A stretch of DNA of 42,111 nucleotides from an uncultured Bacteroidota bacterium (GTDB lineage: Bacteria; Bacteroidota; Bacteroidia; NS11-12g; UBA955): assembly GCA_937867025.1 (NCBI GenBank), contig CALMKH010000101.1:1-42111 (forward strand), in the 5' to 3' direction. Position 1 is the stretch's first letter. Every line of letters begins with the position of its first letter. Both the position numbers and the translations under genes were made by a program. Positions 1 through 8,386 of this stretch are shown piece after piece. The notes beneath the pieces are model-generated. The model was not told the DNA's origin. It searched no databases and saw only the letters and a list, made by a program, of their open reading frames with translations.

Positions 1-518
1 GCTGTGATGAGCTATCGCTATCACGATGGGTCCCGGGCTTTTGTTCACCTGCCGTCACCACACCGTGTGAAAGCGCGTCCTCCGAATGATGTATATCCGC
101 CAACCCTTTGATCTTCTAAACAAAACTTCAACCCTGGATATATCTGCAACGTTCATCCTGAGCAATGGCTCTGCATGGCGAACTTAGCGAAGCCTTCCCG
201 CGACTGAAAGGAGTAAGGGATCTGTATTGCCATTGATAATGTATCGAATGAACTAAATACGTCTTTTTGTTAGTCTTGAGCAAGACTTAAATGAAAGTAT
301 TTCGTTGGTGACAAGCCAACATGGGAAGTCCTGAAAACAAACATTAGGTTATGATAGCTATAGAGAGGACTTTTGAGACCGATTCTAATGTTATTCATAC
401 CGTTTCGTTGGAACAGCATTTCCCGGAAAACCGGTCATGATATATTCCCGATTACAGCTTCACCATATAAAGCAGAACAGTTCGCTTCAGATAATTTGGG
501 TGAAAATCAAAATGATCT
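1..518. other. Noncoding, possibly structured region
   Basis: I see no convincing gene here. The longest sense ORF ending at the first gene is about 48 codons (388-534) and is not recognisable. The right half is rich in inverted repeats: 272-278 with 281-287 (7 bp), 304-308 with 316-320 (5 bp), 326-332 with 366-372 (7 bp), and 340-347 with 385-392 (8 bp). The last two pairings cross, so together they would form a pseudoknot. This could be a structured RNA, a degraded group II intron or other decayed element, or a long regulatory leader; the sequence alone does not decide. The promoter of the next gene begins at 496. Confidence 0.35.
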
Positions 519-526
519 TACCTTTG
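496..526 (+). promoter_or_regulatory. Bacteroidota-type promoter of the SDR-menA-menC operon
   Basis: TTG at 496-498, then 20 bp, then TACCTTTG at 519-526, a perfect match to the phylum's TAnnTTTG -7 box. Only 4 nt separate the box from the GTG start at 531, so the transcript is predicted to begin at or next to the start codon. Confidence 0.7.
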
Positions 527-530
527 CGGT

Positions 531-1313
531 GTGAACATCGACCTTACAGGAAAAACAGCAATGGTGTGCGGTAGTACGCAGGGAATCGGAAAGGCAATAG
601 CCGTTCAACTGGCCGAATGCGGAGCAAACATTGTACTGATGGCAAGAAATGAATCCAGACTGAAAGAGGTGATCCGCGTGCTGGCTGCTGATCAGGGTCG
701 GAAACATCATTACCTTGTCGCCGATTTTTCGGACACATCATCTGTGGCTGCTGCCATTAAGGATATTGCGGGGTTCACGATAGATATCCTGGTCAATAAC
801 ACCGGCGGACCTGCGGCAGGAAAAGCCATAGATGCCCCGGCAGAGGAATTCATTCAGGCATTCCAGGCTCATCTTATCAATAACCAGCTGCTGGTTCAGG
901 CTGTTGTGCCGGGTATGAAAAGCAGGAACTTCGGGAGAATCATCAATATCATTTCCACCTCGGTCAAAGTGCCATTGCATAACCTTGGTGTCAGCAATAC
1001 CATCAGGGGTGCCGTTGGAAACTGGTCGAAAACGCTGGCAAATGAACTGGCCCCGTTCGGCATTACCGTTAATAATATTCTTCCTGGGGCAACAGAAACC
1101 GAAAGGCTCAGTACGATCATCGACAATAAAGCCGGCAAAATGCAGGTGGAAAAGGAGGATGTCAGAAAGGACATGCTGGCAGAAATTCCCATGAACCGTT
1201 TCGGCAAACCTGAAGAACCTGCCTATGCTGCGGCATTTCTCAGCTCAGGCTATGCAGCTTATATAACCGGTACCAATATAGTTGTTGACGGAGGACGCAC
1301 CCCTTGCCTGTAA
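531..1313 (+). CDS. SDR-family oxidoreductase with non-canonical active site
   Basis: A 260-residue short-chain dehydrogenase/reductase fold protein. The N-terminal Rossmann motif GSTQGIG (residues 14-20) and the NNTGG motif show NAD(P) binding, and the C-terminal VDGG is typical of the family. The usual Ser-Tyr-Lys triad is not intact. Ser142 is present, but the Tyr position 13 residues later is Ser155 and the Lys position is Arg159. It resembles the 3-oxoacyl-ACP-reductase-like SDR subgroup that departs from the standard tetrad, so the substrate cannot be named. GTG start at 531 is chosen because the reading frame gives the full N-terminal strand and the -7 box ends 4 nt upstream. It overlaps menA by 10 bp, so it is probably translationally coupled to menaquinone genes. 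A direct role in that pathway is only inferred. Confidence 0.85.
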   Translation: MNIDLTGKTAMVCGSTQGIGKAIAVQLAECGANIVLMARNESRLKEVIRVLAADQGRKHHYLVADFSDTSSVAAAIKDIAGFTIDILVNNTGGPAAGKAIDAPAEEFIQAFQAHLINNQLLVQAVVPGMKSRNFGRIINIISTSVKVPLHNLGVSNTIRGAVGNWSKTLANELAPFGITVNNILPGATETERLSTIIDNKAGKMQVEKEDVRKDMLAEIPMNRFGKPEEPAYAAAFLSSGYAAYITGTNIVVDGGRTPCL

Positions 1314-2212
1314 AAATCTGGATAAAGGCTGCGAGGTTGCGTACGCTGCCACTGGCCATAGCCGGTACCCTGGCAGGTAATCTGCTTGCCTATTCGGAGC
1401 AGGGCGAGATCCGGCCGCTCATATTTATTCTGACAGTTGCCACAGCGCTCCTGCTGCAGATACTTAGCAACTTTGCCAACGATTACGGTGATTTTAAAAA
1501 CGGCGCCGACACGATTGAACGAACAGACCGTGTCATGGCAAGCGGTCTGATAACGGAACCAAAAATGAAAGCAGCAATCGCCATTTTGATCATATTATGC
1601 CTGATCACGGGAATTGGCCTCCTGATAGTTTCGCTTGAAGAATTGAACAGATCATTCTGGATATTGCTGGCATTAGGTATAGGAGGGCTGTTCGCGGCTT
1701 ATTTTTATACCGCCGGTAAAAAGCCATACGGTTATTTCGGTCTTGGCGACCTGTCCGTCTTTTTATTCTTCGGTCTTCTGTCGGTTATGGGTACATATTA
1801 CCTGCAGACTCAAACTGTAGATAGTCCGGCATGGTTTATCGCCATGTCAACGGGACTTCTGAGTTCAGCGGTTCTCAACATCAACAATATCAGGGATATA
1901 CGATCTGATGAGGAGAAGCACAAGATCACGCTTCCTGTAAAAATAGGGTACAAAAACGCCCTGGCGTACCACTTCCTGCTTTTGACAGGGGCGCTTTTAT
2001 GTGTTGCCATCTATACATGGCTGAATTACAAATCGGCTTTCCAGGTGTTTTTCCTTGTGGTAATGGGCGTTGTCCTTTTGAGACATTATTCTGCCCTGCA
2101 GAAAGCGGCCCACAAGGGCAGGCCTGCATACAACCGGCAGCTGAAATTACTGTCGCTCAGCACCCTCGGCCTGACGCTTTGTTTCTGTTTGTCGGAAGTC
2201 ATATATCAATAA
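1304..2212 (+). CDS. menA: 1,4-dihydroxy-2-naphthoate polyprenyltransferase
   Basis: Integral membrane UbiA-family prenyltransferase of 302 residues that attaches the isoprenoid chain to 1,4-dihydroxy-2-naphthoate, giving demethylmenaquinone. The first Asp-rich motif, NDYGDFKNGAD, lies at residues 59-69 and binds the Mg-diphosphate of the prenyl donor; the second is in the NIRDIRSDEEKHK segment near residue 200. About eight to nine hydrophobic helices span the protein, as expected. Translation starts at a TTG (1304) inside the end of the SDR gene, giving a 10-bp overlap; menC follows after 1 bp. The order menA-menC supports the MenA rather than another UbiA assignment. Confidence 0.93.
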   Translation: MPVKIWIKAARLRTLPLAIAGTLAGNLLAYSEQGEIRPLIFILTVATALLLQILSNFANDYGDFKNGADTIERTDRVMASGLITEPKMKAAIAILIILCLITGIGLLIVSLEELNRSFWILLALGIGGLFAAYFYTAGKKPYGYFGLGDLSVFLFFGLLSVMGTYYLQTQTVDSPAWFIAMSTGLLSSAVLNINNIRDIRSDEEKHKITLPVKIGYKNALAYHFLLLTGALLCVAIYTWLNYKSAFQVFFLVVMGVVLLRHYSALQKAAHKGRPAYNRQLKLLSLSTLGLTLCFCLSEVIYQ

Positions 2213-2213
2213 G

Positions 2214-3272
2214 GTGGGACTTGTAGCATCCATATCGAAACACGTACTGACGTTTAAAAAGCCCGCAACAACAAGCAGGGGATCATACACTGACCGCACC
2301 ATTTATCTTTTATCCATCCACAATTCTATTAACCCTTCCGTTACCGGTCTAGGGGAGTGTGCTCCTCTGAAAGGGCTCAGCATTGATGATGTACCGGATT
2401 ATGAAGTCCAGCTTAACAGGCTGATAAAACAGATCAACAGGAATAAAGCCGATGATTTTGATTTCAACATGTTCCCTTCCATCAAGTTCGGGCTTGAAAC
2501 TGCATTGCTCGATCTCAAGAACGGCGGCAGGCGCATTATCTACCAGAACTTTTACGCCATAGGCAGACAGGGATTGCCTATCAATGGCCTTGTGTGGATG
2601 GATTCCATAGAAGCCATGAAAGAGGAAGCCTTGAAACAGATTGCCAAAGGCTTCGAATGTATTAAAGTGAAGATCGGCGCTCTCGACTTTGAAGAAGAAT
2701 GCAGAATGCTGGCTTTTATACGTGAAAAAGGCGGTGACAAACTGATACTGAGACTGGATGCCAATGGGGGATTCGCAGCAGGTAATGCCATGAACCAGTT
2801 AAAGGAACTCAAATATTTTTACCCTCACAGCATTGAACAACCCATCCAAGCGGGACAGGCAGAGCTTATGGCCGAATTGTGCGCTAAAACACCTGTACCA
2901 ATCGCTCTTGATGAAGAGTTGATAGGCATTGCCGATGAAAGCGGGATGAACAAACTGCTGACCGCCATAAAGCCGCAGTTCCTTGTATTTAAGCCTAACC
3001 TCCTGGGAGGGTTTGTACAGACGGACCTGTGGATCAAACAGGCGCAGAAACATAATGCCGGCTGGTGGATCACTTCAGCACTTGAAAGCAATATCGGCTT
3101 GAACGCCATCGCGCAATACACCGCCAGCTTTCAACCTGTCATTCATTCGGGACTGGGAACAGGGCAGCTTTATACGAGCAACTTCATGCCATATACACGA
3201 ATTGAGCACGGCTATTTATGGCGCGACATGGGCAATGTAGCCACAGATCATATGGCTTCACCAATGGACTGA
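2214..3272 (+). CDS. menC: o-Succinylbenzoate synthase
   Basis: Enolase-superfamily enzyme of 352 residues, dehydrating SHCHC to o-succinylbenzoate in menaquinone synthesis. Catalytic features are visible: the KxK pair at Lys151/Lys153, metal ligands Asp182, Glu208 and Asp233, and the second-face Lys260 in the FKPN segment. The LGTGQLY segment near the C terminus also fits MenC. GTG start at 2214 is 1 bp after the menA stop, so the genes are probably coupled. menE, menB, menD and menF are not in the window. The gene ends an operon that starts at the 496-526 promoter; a 12-bp hairpin follows about 70 bp downstream. Confidence 0.92.
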   Translation: MGLVASISKHVLTFKKPATTSRGSYTDRTIYLLSIHNSINPSVTGLGECAPLKGLSIDDVPDYEVQLNRLIKQINRNKADDFDFNMFPSIKFGLETALLDLKNGGRRIIYQNFYAIGRQGLPINGLVWMDSIEAMKEEALKQIAKGFECIKVKIGALDFEEECRMLAFIREKGGDKLILRLDANGGFAAGNAMNQLKELKYFYPHSIEQPIQAGQAELMAELCAKTPVPIALDEELIGIADESGMNKLLTAIKPQFLVFKPNLLGGFVQTDLWIKQAQKHNAGWWITSALESNIGLNAIAQYTASFQPVIHSGLGTGQLYTSNFMPYTRIEHGYLWRDMGNVATDHMASPMD

Positions 3273-3340
3273 ATGTATCAAGGGACAGGGGCCAGATTAT
3301 TTAGCTGCTTCCGCGCGCTGTTGCGATGTTTTTCGAAAAC

Positions 3341-3374
3341 TGCAAGGCCGCTCCCCTAAAAAAGCGGCCTTGCA
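3341..3374. terminator. Perfect 12-bp hairpin downstream of menC
   Basis: Bases 3341-3352 pair perfectly with 3363-3374 around a 10-nt loop. The stem is GC-rich. There is no T-run on either side, so it is not a standard intrinsic terminator; it may be a 3'-end processing or stability hairpin. Confidence 0.45.
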
Positions 3375-3474
3375 GCTAACATTAACTTGAACAATATGTA
3401 AGATGTAATAAGCAGGGCCTATTTATTTATACAGACGTAATTTTATGGTAATTCGTGACATCAATTAAATTATT

Positions 3475-3482
3475 TACTTTTG
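3475..3482 (+). promoter_or_regulatory. -7 box TACTTTTG, leaderless spacing
   Basis: Perfect TAnnTTTG box ending 4 nt before the ATG at 3487. No clear TTG lies at the -33 position. Confidence 0.55.
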
Positions 3483-3486
3483 TTTT

Positions 3487-4701
3487 ATGAAATATGTTGT
3501 GGTTCTTGCCTGGCTTTTTTTACCTGCCTGTATCATATCTGCCTCAGGACAGGTAAAAGGCTGCACCGACCCGCAAGCTTCGAATTACAATGCGCTTGCC
3601 ACTGAAAATGACGGTTCGTGCATATATGCCAAAACCACGCTCAGTCCGGCAATTGTTTGTCCCAAGCTGAACGACTCATTGCTGGAAACCAGCGGATTGA
3701 TATATTTTGGCAACAGGTTCTGGACCCTAAACGACAGCGATAACCCCGCTGTGCTGTATGCATTCGACAGCATGAACGGGAACATTCTCCACAGGATATA
3801 TATCGGCAATCAAACCAATACCGACTGGGAAGACCTTGCCCAGGATTCAACCCACATATATGTCGGCGATTTTGGCAATAACCTCGGCAACCGGAAGGAT
3901 CTCAGAGTGCTTGTCATAAAAAAGTCGGATATTGACCTCACAAGTCCAGCAGATACTGTAACTGCATCTGAAATACATTTCAGCCTGGGCGACCAGACAA
4001 GTTTCAATCATACTAACCAGGCACATGATTTCGATCTTGAGGCATTCTGTTCATTCGGCGACAGCCTGCACCTGTTCAGCAAGAATTGGGTGGATAAACA
4101 GACCAGGCATTATGTGCTGCCCAAGATACCCGGAACCTATGCGGTTTATCCCAGGGAATCATTTTCAGTCAATGGCCAGGTAACCGGGGCAGGTTGTGAC
4201 GAAAAAAGAGGTGTTATGGTTTTGACTGGATACAATCTCAGCGACATCAGTTGTTTTATCTGGATCCTCTGGGACCTCGACTCCGGCTTTTTCAGCAAAG
4301 GCAACAAAAGGCGCATTGAACTTGGCACAGTGGCGAGTTTTGGCCAGAATGAAGCAGTCTGTTTTAAGGGAAATGCCCTGTATCTAAGCAATGAAAAATA
4401 CCTGACCGAAGCCTCCTTAAGGCGGGTCGAGATCGACAGGTTCATCAGCGGCAAGCCTTTAGCCATTCATGGGAAAGTGAAAGAACTGACATTTACCGCC
4501 TGGCAGACAGGGCACACACTTTATATAAAAGGAAAGGATATTGCCGGTAAAACACTCAACATCCATAATTCTGACGGAAAACTCATCAGGTCGGTAAAAC
4601 TCGGCATGACCGAGACCTCCATCAATGTAGACGAACTGATGGAAGGGGTATTTTTACTGGAAGTAGAGGAAAACGTGATGAAGATCTATATAAAGAACTG
4701 A
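3487..4701 (+). CDS. Secreted protein with T9SS-type C-terminal sorting domain
   Basis: A 404-residue exported protein. It has a signal peptide (about residues 1-21), then a short Cys-containing module with the GCTDPQASNYN and NDGSC signatures often found at the front of Bacteroidota surface proteins. The central 250 residues look like a beta-propeller-like fold; DWEDLA and VGDFGNN resemble propeller repeats. The last ~75 residues, with NIHNSDGKLI and MEGVFLLEV, match a type A T9SS sorting domain, predicting passage through the type IX system and surface anchoring or release. The ligand or enzyme activity is unknown. It stands alone, convergent with gldD. Confidence 0.75.
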   Translation: MKYVVVLAWLFLPACIISASGQVKGCTDPQASNYNALATENDGSCIYAKTTLSPAIVCPKLNDSLLETSGLIYFGNRFWTLNDSDNPAVLYAFDSMNGNILHRIYIGNQTNTDWEDLAQDSTHIYVGDFGNNLGNRKDLRVLVIKKSDIDLTSPADTVTASEIHFSLGDQTSFNHTNQAHDFDLEAFCSFGDSLHLFSKNWVDKQTRHYVLPKIPGTYAVYPRESFSVNGQVTGAGCDEKRGVMVLTGYNLSDISCFIWILWDLDSGFFSKGNKRRIELGTVASFGQNEAVCFKGNALYLSNEKYLTEASLRRVEIDRFISGKPLAIHGKVKELTFTAWQTGHTLYIKGKDIAGKTLNIHNSDGKLIRSVKLGMTETSINVDELMEGVFLLEVEENVMKIYIKN

Positions 4702-4734
4702 AACCGCATAGTCGAACATCTTCCCGGAATAATC

Positions 4735-4773
4735 AGAAAAAAAACCCACCACCGCGCAGCACAGTGATGGGTT
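4735..4773 (-). terminator. Intrinsic terminator of the gldE-gldD transcript
   Basis: Bases 4743-4748 and 4768-4773 form a 6-bp stem, extended by 3 more pairs after one mismatch. Read on the minus strand it is followed by an 8-base T-run (plus-strand A's 4737-4744, partly in the stem). It lies about 130 bp after the gldD stop. Confidence 0.6.
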
Positions 4774-4905
4774 ATAACGACTGCAACAGGAAACGTCCCG
4801 GGCAGGGTTTGTTGTGAATGAAAAGAAAAGATTAATTACTTCTTAGACGTATCGCTCTAATAAAAAGTTGCACAAAAATGTGGAAAAAGGCACTAGATAT
4901 CAACC

Positions 4906-5481
4906 TTATTTCCACACAGTGGTTTCTATCATCTTGATAACATCCTGTTTCAGGAAGCTGAACATCGGCATAATACTGTCGATCTGCGTTTTAGCATTAA
5001 AATATAAGGCTCCCCGGAGAAAATGTTTACGTCCGTCGCTGACATAAAAATTCAGGTTGGTGGCTGTATTTCCCTTGAGTTCATAGATGATCCCCGTCGT
5101 ATGCGTGGTTGGGTTCTGCACCTCGATCTCTTCTATCTCCTCAGCCCTGATATCATGTTTATATGCCAGGCGCCTGGTGTCGTCAAAGAGGCTGTTAAAT
5201 TCGGCCCTGTCCCTGAATTCCTGGTAGCTCAGGTGTAGTGTGGCATTAAATGGCAGGTAATGAATATTGTACCAGTAAGGTCTTTTTACACCTTCGTCCT
5301 CTTCATACGGTCTGATGACAGCATATGTTGGATACATAAAGCTGAAGGGAGCATTTGTATCAAACAACTGGTATGCCTTGACAGGGTAGTATTCACGGGG
5401 ATAAGCATGGGGTTTGGGATTTCCCGGTTTTTCCTTGCAGGCAAGCGCCAGGAACAGTAAGGCTATCATTATATACTTCAT
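4906..5481 (-). CDS. gldD: Gliding motility lipoprotein GldD
   Basis: A 191-residue lipoprotein with a lipobox ending at Cys15 (sequence LALAC). The body matches the GldD family: the YYPVKAYQLF and RGALYFNAKTQIDS segments are characteristic. GldD is required for gliding and for type IX secretion in Flavobacterium-type bacteria, where it acts at the cell envelope with the Gld/Spr machinery; its precise role is not fixed. The start codon shares one base with the gldE stop (TGATG), indicating translational coupling. The neighbours ssb, gldE and mutY form a gene order seen widely in the phylum. Confidence 0.92.
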   Translation of the reverse strand: MKYIMIALLFLALACKEKPGNPKPHAYPREYYPVKAYQLFDTNAPFSFMYPTYAVIRPYEEDEGVKRPYWYNIHYLPFNATLHLSYQEFRDRAEFNSLFDDTRRLAYKHDIRAEEIEEIEVQNPTTHTTGIIYELKGNTATNLNFYVSDGRKHFLRGALYFNAKTQIDSIMPMFSFLKQDVIKMIETTVWK

Positions 5482-6821
5482 CAGGTTATATCTGCTTTTA
5501 TGCGTTTAATGCGTCTGTTATCAACGGATTCTATCGTAAAACTGAAATTTCCATGTTTTATTGTTTCACCGGCGGCAGGTATTCTTCCTGCCAGCTCCAT
5601 CAGCATCCCTCCTACAGTTTCCGAACTGCCTTTCACATTATCAAAGAAATTGTCATCCGTACCGGTGATCTTGCAGAAATCCATGATCAGCAGTTTTCCC
5701 TCAATGACGTATTTATTGTGATCTATCCGGCTGTAATTGGGCGGTTCTTCATCGAATTCATCATTGATCTCCCCGAAAATTTCTTCAAGCACGTCTTCCA
5801 TGGTCACAATACCGAGCTTGCCGCCGTATTCATCAACAACAATGGCCATGTGCATTCTTTCTTCCTGGAATTCTGACAGCAACAGGTCGATCCTTTTATT
5901 ATCGGGGACAAAAAAGGCGGGTTTGAGCAGTGTTTGCCAGTTGAAATTTTCGGCCTCGTAAAGGTGCGGCAATACTTCCTTGATATATAATATGCCCTGA
6001 ATGTTGTCAAACGTTTCACGGTAAACAGGAAGCCTGCTGTAACCAAGCTCATTCACTTTTTTAAGCATGATGCCAAAAGGCATGTCCGCATCAAGGGCAG
6101 CCACGTCAACGCGCCCGCGCATGATCTGCCTGACGCTCTTATTCCCGAAATTGACTATCCCTTTCAGTATTTCCTTCTCCTGCTGGCCAGTTGTTTTATC
6201 GGAGGTAATATCAATGGCATGCGTCAGCTCGTCAGCCGACACCGTGTGTTCATGCACCCTTACCCGTTTATCAATAAGCGATGTAAACTTTACCATAGGG
6301 ATTACCAGCCAGGCAAACAGCTTATGAAAAAACAGCAGGGGAAAAGCCATTAGGCGGGCTATAGCCATGTTTTTCCCGTAGGCATATACCTTGGGCACCA
6401 CTTCGCCGAATAAAAGCAGGGTGAATGTGACAGTGATCACCTTGATGGCAAAGTCGAAAATAGGATCGACCGCCAGGTTAAAGATCGACTCAAGCCAGAT
6501 GGAACTGATAATAACGAAGGTGACATTGACAAAATTATTTCCCACCAGTATGGTTGCAAGGAGCTTTTTCGGCTGGCTCAACAATTTGAGTATGGCCTGA
6601 TTGACTGGTGAATAGTTCTCCTTCAGGTCTTCCTTGTCCTTTCCCGACAAGGAAAACAGGGCGTTTTCGGAAGCCGAGAATAAGGCTGACAATGCCACAA
6701 GAACCACCATGAACAGGAATGTTCCTGCCAGGTAAAAGTAACTTTCATTTGTAAGCTTGGGGTTAAGAATACCGCTGACCTGTAAGATCAACTGCGAAGG
6801 ATAAGGGTCGTCCGACAACAT
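5481..6821 (-). CDS. gldE: Gliding motility-associated protein GldE (CorC/HlyC-type membrane protein)
   Basis: A 446-residue protein with an N-terminal CNNM/DUF21 membrane domain (about residues 30-200, three to four helices), a pair of CBS domains (about 220-345; SRLPVYRETFDNIQGILYIK marks the first) and a C-terminal CorC/HlyC domain. This is the hemolysin C / magnesium-cobalt efflux-like architecture. In this phylum the copy beside gldD is named GldE and can partly support GldD function. Ion transport is possible but not shown here. It lies 11 bp after ssb and overlaps gldD by one base. Confidence 0.9.
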   Translation of the reverse strand: MLSDDPYPSQLILQVSGILNPKLTNESYFYLAGTFLFMVVLVALSALFSASENALFSLSGKDKEDLKENYSPVNQAILKLLSQPKKLLATILVGNNFVNVTFVIISSIWLESIFNLAVDPIFDFAIKVITVTFTLLLFGEVVPKVYAYGKNMAIARLMAFPLLFFHKLFAWLVIPMVKFTSLIDKRVRVHEHTVSADELTHAIDITSDKTTGQQEKEILKGIVNFGNKSVRQIMRGRVDVAALDADMPFGIMLKKVNELGYSRLPVYRETFDNIQGILYIKEVLPHLYEAENFNWQTLLKPAFFVPDNKRIDLLLSEFQEERMHMAIVVDEYGGKLGIVTMEDVLEEIFGEINDEFDEEPPNYSRIDHNKYVIEGKLLIMDFCKITGTDDNFFDNVKGSSETVGGMLMELAGRIPAAGETIKHGNFSFTIESVDNRRIKRIKADIT

Positions 6822-6832
6822 AGGTATGGGCG

Positions 6833-7261
6833 TTAAAACGGCAATATGTCACCCCCTTCAGGTTGGTGCTCTTCATGCACATTGCCGTTCTTTTCATGAG
6901 AATGGTGGTTGTTATTCCCGTGATCGACAACTGCTCCCGGCGTGGACACTACCTGGAACTGCAGCGCCCGTATCCGCACAGCGCTTCGTTTATTCCCTTC
7001 CTTATCCGTCCAGGTCTCGTTCTTTATCTTACCTTCTATAAAAACTGTCCTGCCTTTTTTTAACACTTTCTCGGCATTCCTTGCGAGGGCGTCCCACATT
7101 TCGATGTTGTGCCAGTCGGTCTGTTCAACCTTATTGCCGGATTTATCAATAAAAACTTCATTGGTAGCAAGTGTGAAGTTGGCAACTGCCCTGTTGTTTT
7201 CCAAATATCTCACCTCAGGATCCTTTCCCAACCTGCCCAATAAAAATACCTTGTTTACCAT
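6833..7261 (-). CDS. ssb: Single-stranded DNA-binding protein
   Basis: A 142-residue SSB that coats single-stranded DNA during replication and repair. The OB fold fills residues 1-107, with VNKVFLLGRLGKDPEVRYLE at the start and a WHNIEMWDALA segment. The C-terminal tip GGDILPF is a variant of the DDDIPF partner-recruiting peptide. The linker before it is short and histidine-rich (six His in about 20 residues), which is unusual. A TATCTTTG -7 box at 7300-7293, at the end of mutY, gives it its own promoter with a leader of about 30 nt. It leads the ssb-gldE-gldD operon. Confidence 0.95.
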   Translation of the reverse strand: MVNKVFLLGRLGKDPEVRYLENNRAVANFTLATNEVFIDKSGNKVEQTDWHNIEMWDALARNAEKVLKKGRTVFIEGKIKNETWTDKEGNKRSAVRIRALQFQVVSTPGAVVDHGNNNHHSHEKNGNVHEEHQPEGGDILPF

Positions 7262-7289
7262 GTAGAAAAATACAATTGTGTGTTATAAG

Positions 7290-8330
7290 TCACAAAGATA
7301 ATAAAAAATTCTGTATCAAAACAGGAACCGGATATTTTGTATAGTTTTTAAGATTCACCCGTTTATAGGTCTCATTCACAAAGTCCGGCACATCTTTGGA
7401 ATGCAGTTCCCAGAAGGTCGCCAATATGGTCTGATGCGACAGCAGGTGCCTGGCCTGTGATTGTCTTTTTAATGAATAATCACAGCCGACAGCCCAACTG
7501 GATGCGAGAAGCTGGGGCATGCTTTTTTCGTCGATCTGACTGTCGGATTCGATAAGGGGCAACTGGTAGAGGTTTTTCCATATGTCCTTGTCTTCGCGTT
7601 TTACAAGGTAGAAATGATTATTCTCGCGGATATAGAAATAATTGAAATGGCGGATGGACGGTTTGTTTTTTTTCAGTTTGACAGGCAGCATATCCACCGT
7701 GCCGTTCTTCAAGGCCAGACAGTGCATGGAGACAGGACATTCTTTGCACCTGGGATTTTCGGGCCGGCAGACAAGAGCTCCCAGTTCCATGATCGCGTTG
7801 TTGAATTCTGAAGGAACGGTGCCAACGATAAGTTCATCGAGCACATTTTTGAACACCTGGCGGTTTTTAGCCTCATTTACAGGCAAGTGTATGTCATACA
7901 GGCGGGAAATCAGCCTGAATACATTGCCGTCGAGCACAGGGTACGGTTTTCCGAAAGCAAAAGACAGTATGGCCGAGGCTGTATAGTCGCCGATTCCGGG
8001 TAATTTAGACAAAATCATGTAGTTATCCGGAAAAATGCCCTGATATTCATCAGAAATGATACGGGCGGTTTTATGGAGGTTCCTGGCCCTGGTATAGTAC
8101 CCCAAACCCTGCCACATTTTAAGGATTTCCTCTTCCGAGGCACTTGCTAAGTTCTTAATTTCCGGATATTTAACTACAAATTTATCAAAATATGAGAGTC
8201 CCTGGACCACCTGGGTCTGCTGTAAAATGATCTCTGAAAGCCAGATTTTATAAGGGTCTTGGGTACTTCGCCATGGCAATTCCCTAAAATTTTTTTTATA
8301 CCATAGTAAAATATCCAAAACATTTTCCAT
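7290..8330 (-). CDS. mutY: A/G-specific adenine glycosylase
   Basis: A 346-residue base-excision repair enzyme that removes adenine mispaired with 8-oxoguanine. It has the helix-hairpin-helix LPGIGDYTASAILSF, catalytic Glu33 in the SEIILQQTQ segment, the catalytic Asp in VLDGNVFRL, and an iron-sulfur cluster loop with spacing C-x6-C-x2-C-x5-C (starting CRPENPRC). A C-terminal NUDIX-like 8-oxoG recognition domain follows from about residue 225. Length is normal. It is divergent from the HU gene, with a 56-bp AT-rich gap, and sits upstream of ssb on the same strand. Confidence 0.95.
   Translation of the reverse strand: MENVLDILLWYKKNFRELPWRSTQDPYKIWLSEIILQQTQVVQGLSYFDKFVVKYPEIKNLASASEEEILKMWQGLGYYTRARNLHKTARIISDEYQGIFPDNYMILSKLPGIGDYTASAILSFAFGKPYPVLDGNVFRLISRLYDIHLPVNEAKNRQVFKNVLDELIVGTVPSEFNNAIMELGALVCRPENPRCKECPVSMHCLALKNGTVDMLPVKLKKNKPSIRHFNYFYIRENNHFYLVKREDKDIWKNLYQLPLIESDSQIDEKSMPQLLASSWAVGCDYSLKRQSQARHLLSHQTILATFWELHSKDVPDFVNETYKRVNLKNYTKYPVPVLIQNFLLSL
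7293..7300 (-). promoter_or_regulatory. -7 box for ssb-gldE-gldD
   Basis: TATCTTTG read on the minus strand, a perfect TAnnTTTG match, 31 nt before the ssb ATG and at the very end of mutY. Confidence 0.5.
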
Positions 8331-8337
8331 ATTTTTG
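8330..8337 (+). promoter_or_regulatory. -7 box for the HU-TPR-rng cluster
   Basis: TATTTTTG, perfect TAnnTTTG match, 49 nt before the HU ATG and overlapping the mutY start codon region. No good TTG is seen at the -33 position. Confidence 0.45.
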
Positions 8338-8386
8338 TGTTTAATTAATTAGAAGTTAAGATTTTAAAAGTTAAAAATACACCATT

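Noticed and set aside
31-70. Similarity of the left edge to the conserved 3' block of 16S rRNA (the CCCGGGC...CCGTCA pattern).
   Set aside because: Mismatches and indels fall at positions that are nearly invariant in real 16S genes, and the following sequence does not fit the rRNA end or spacer.
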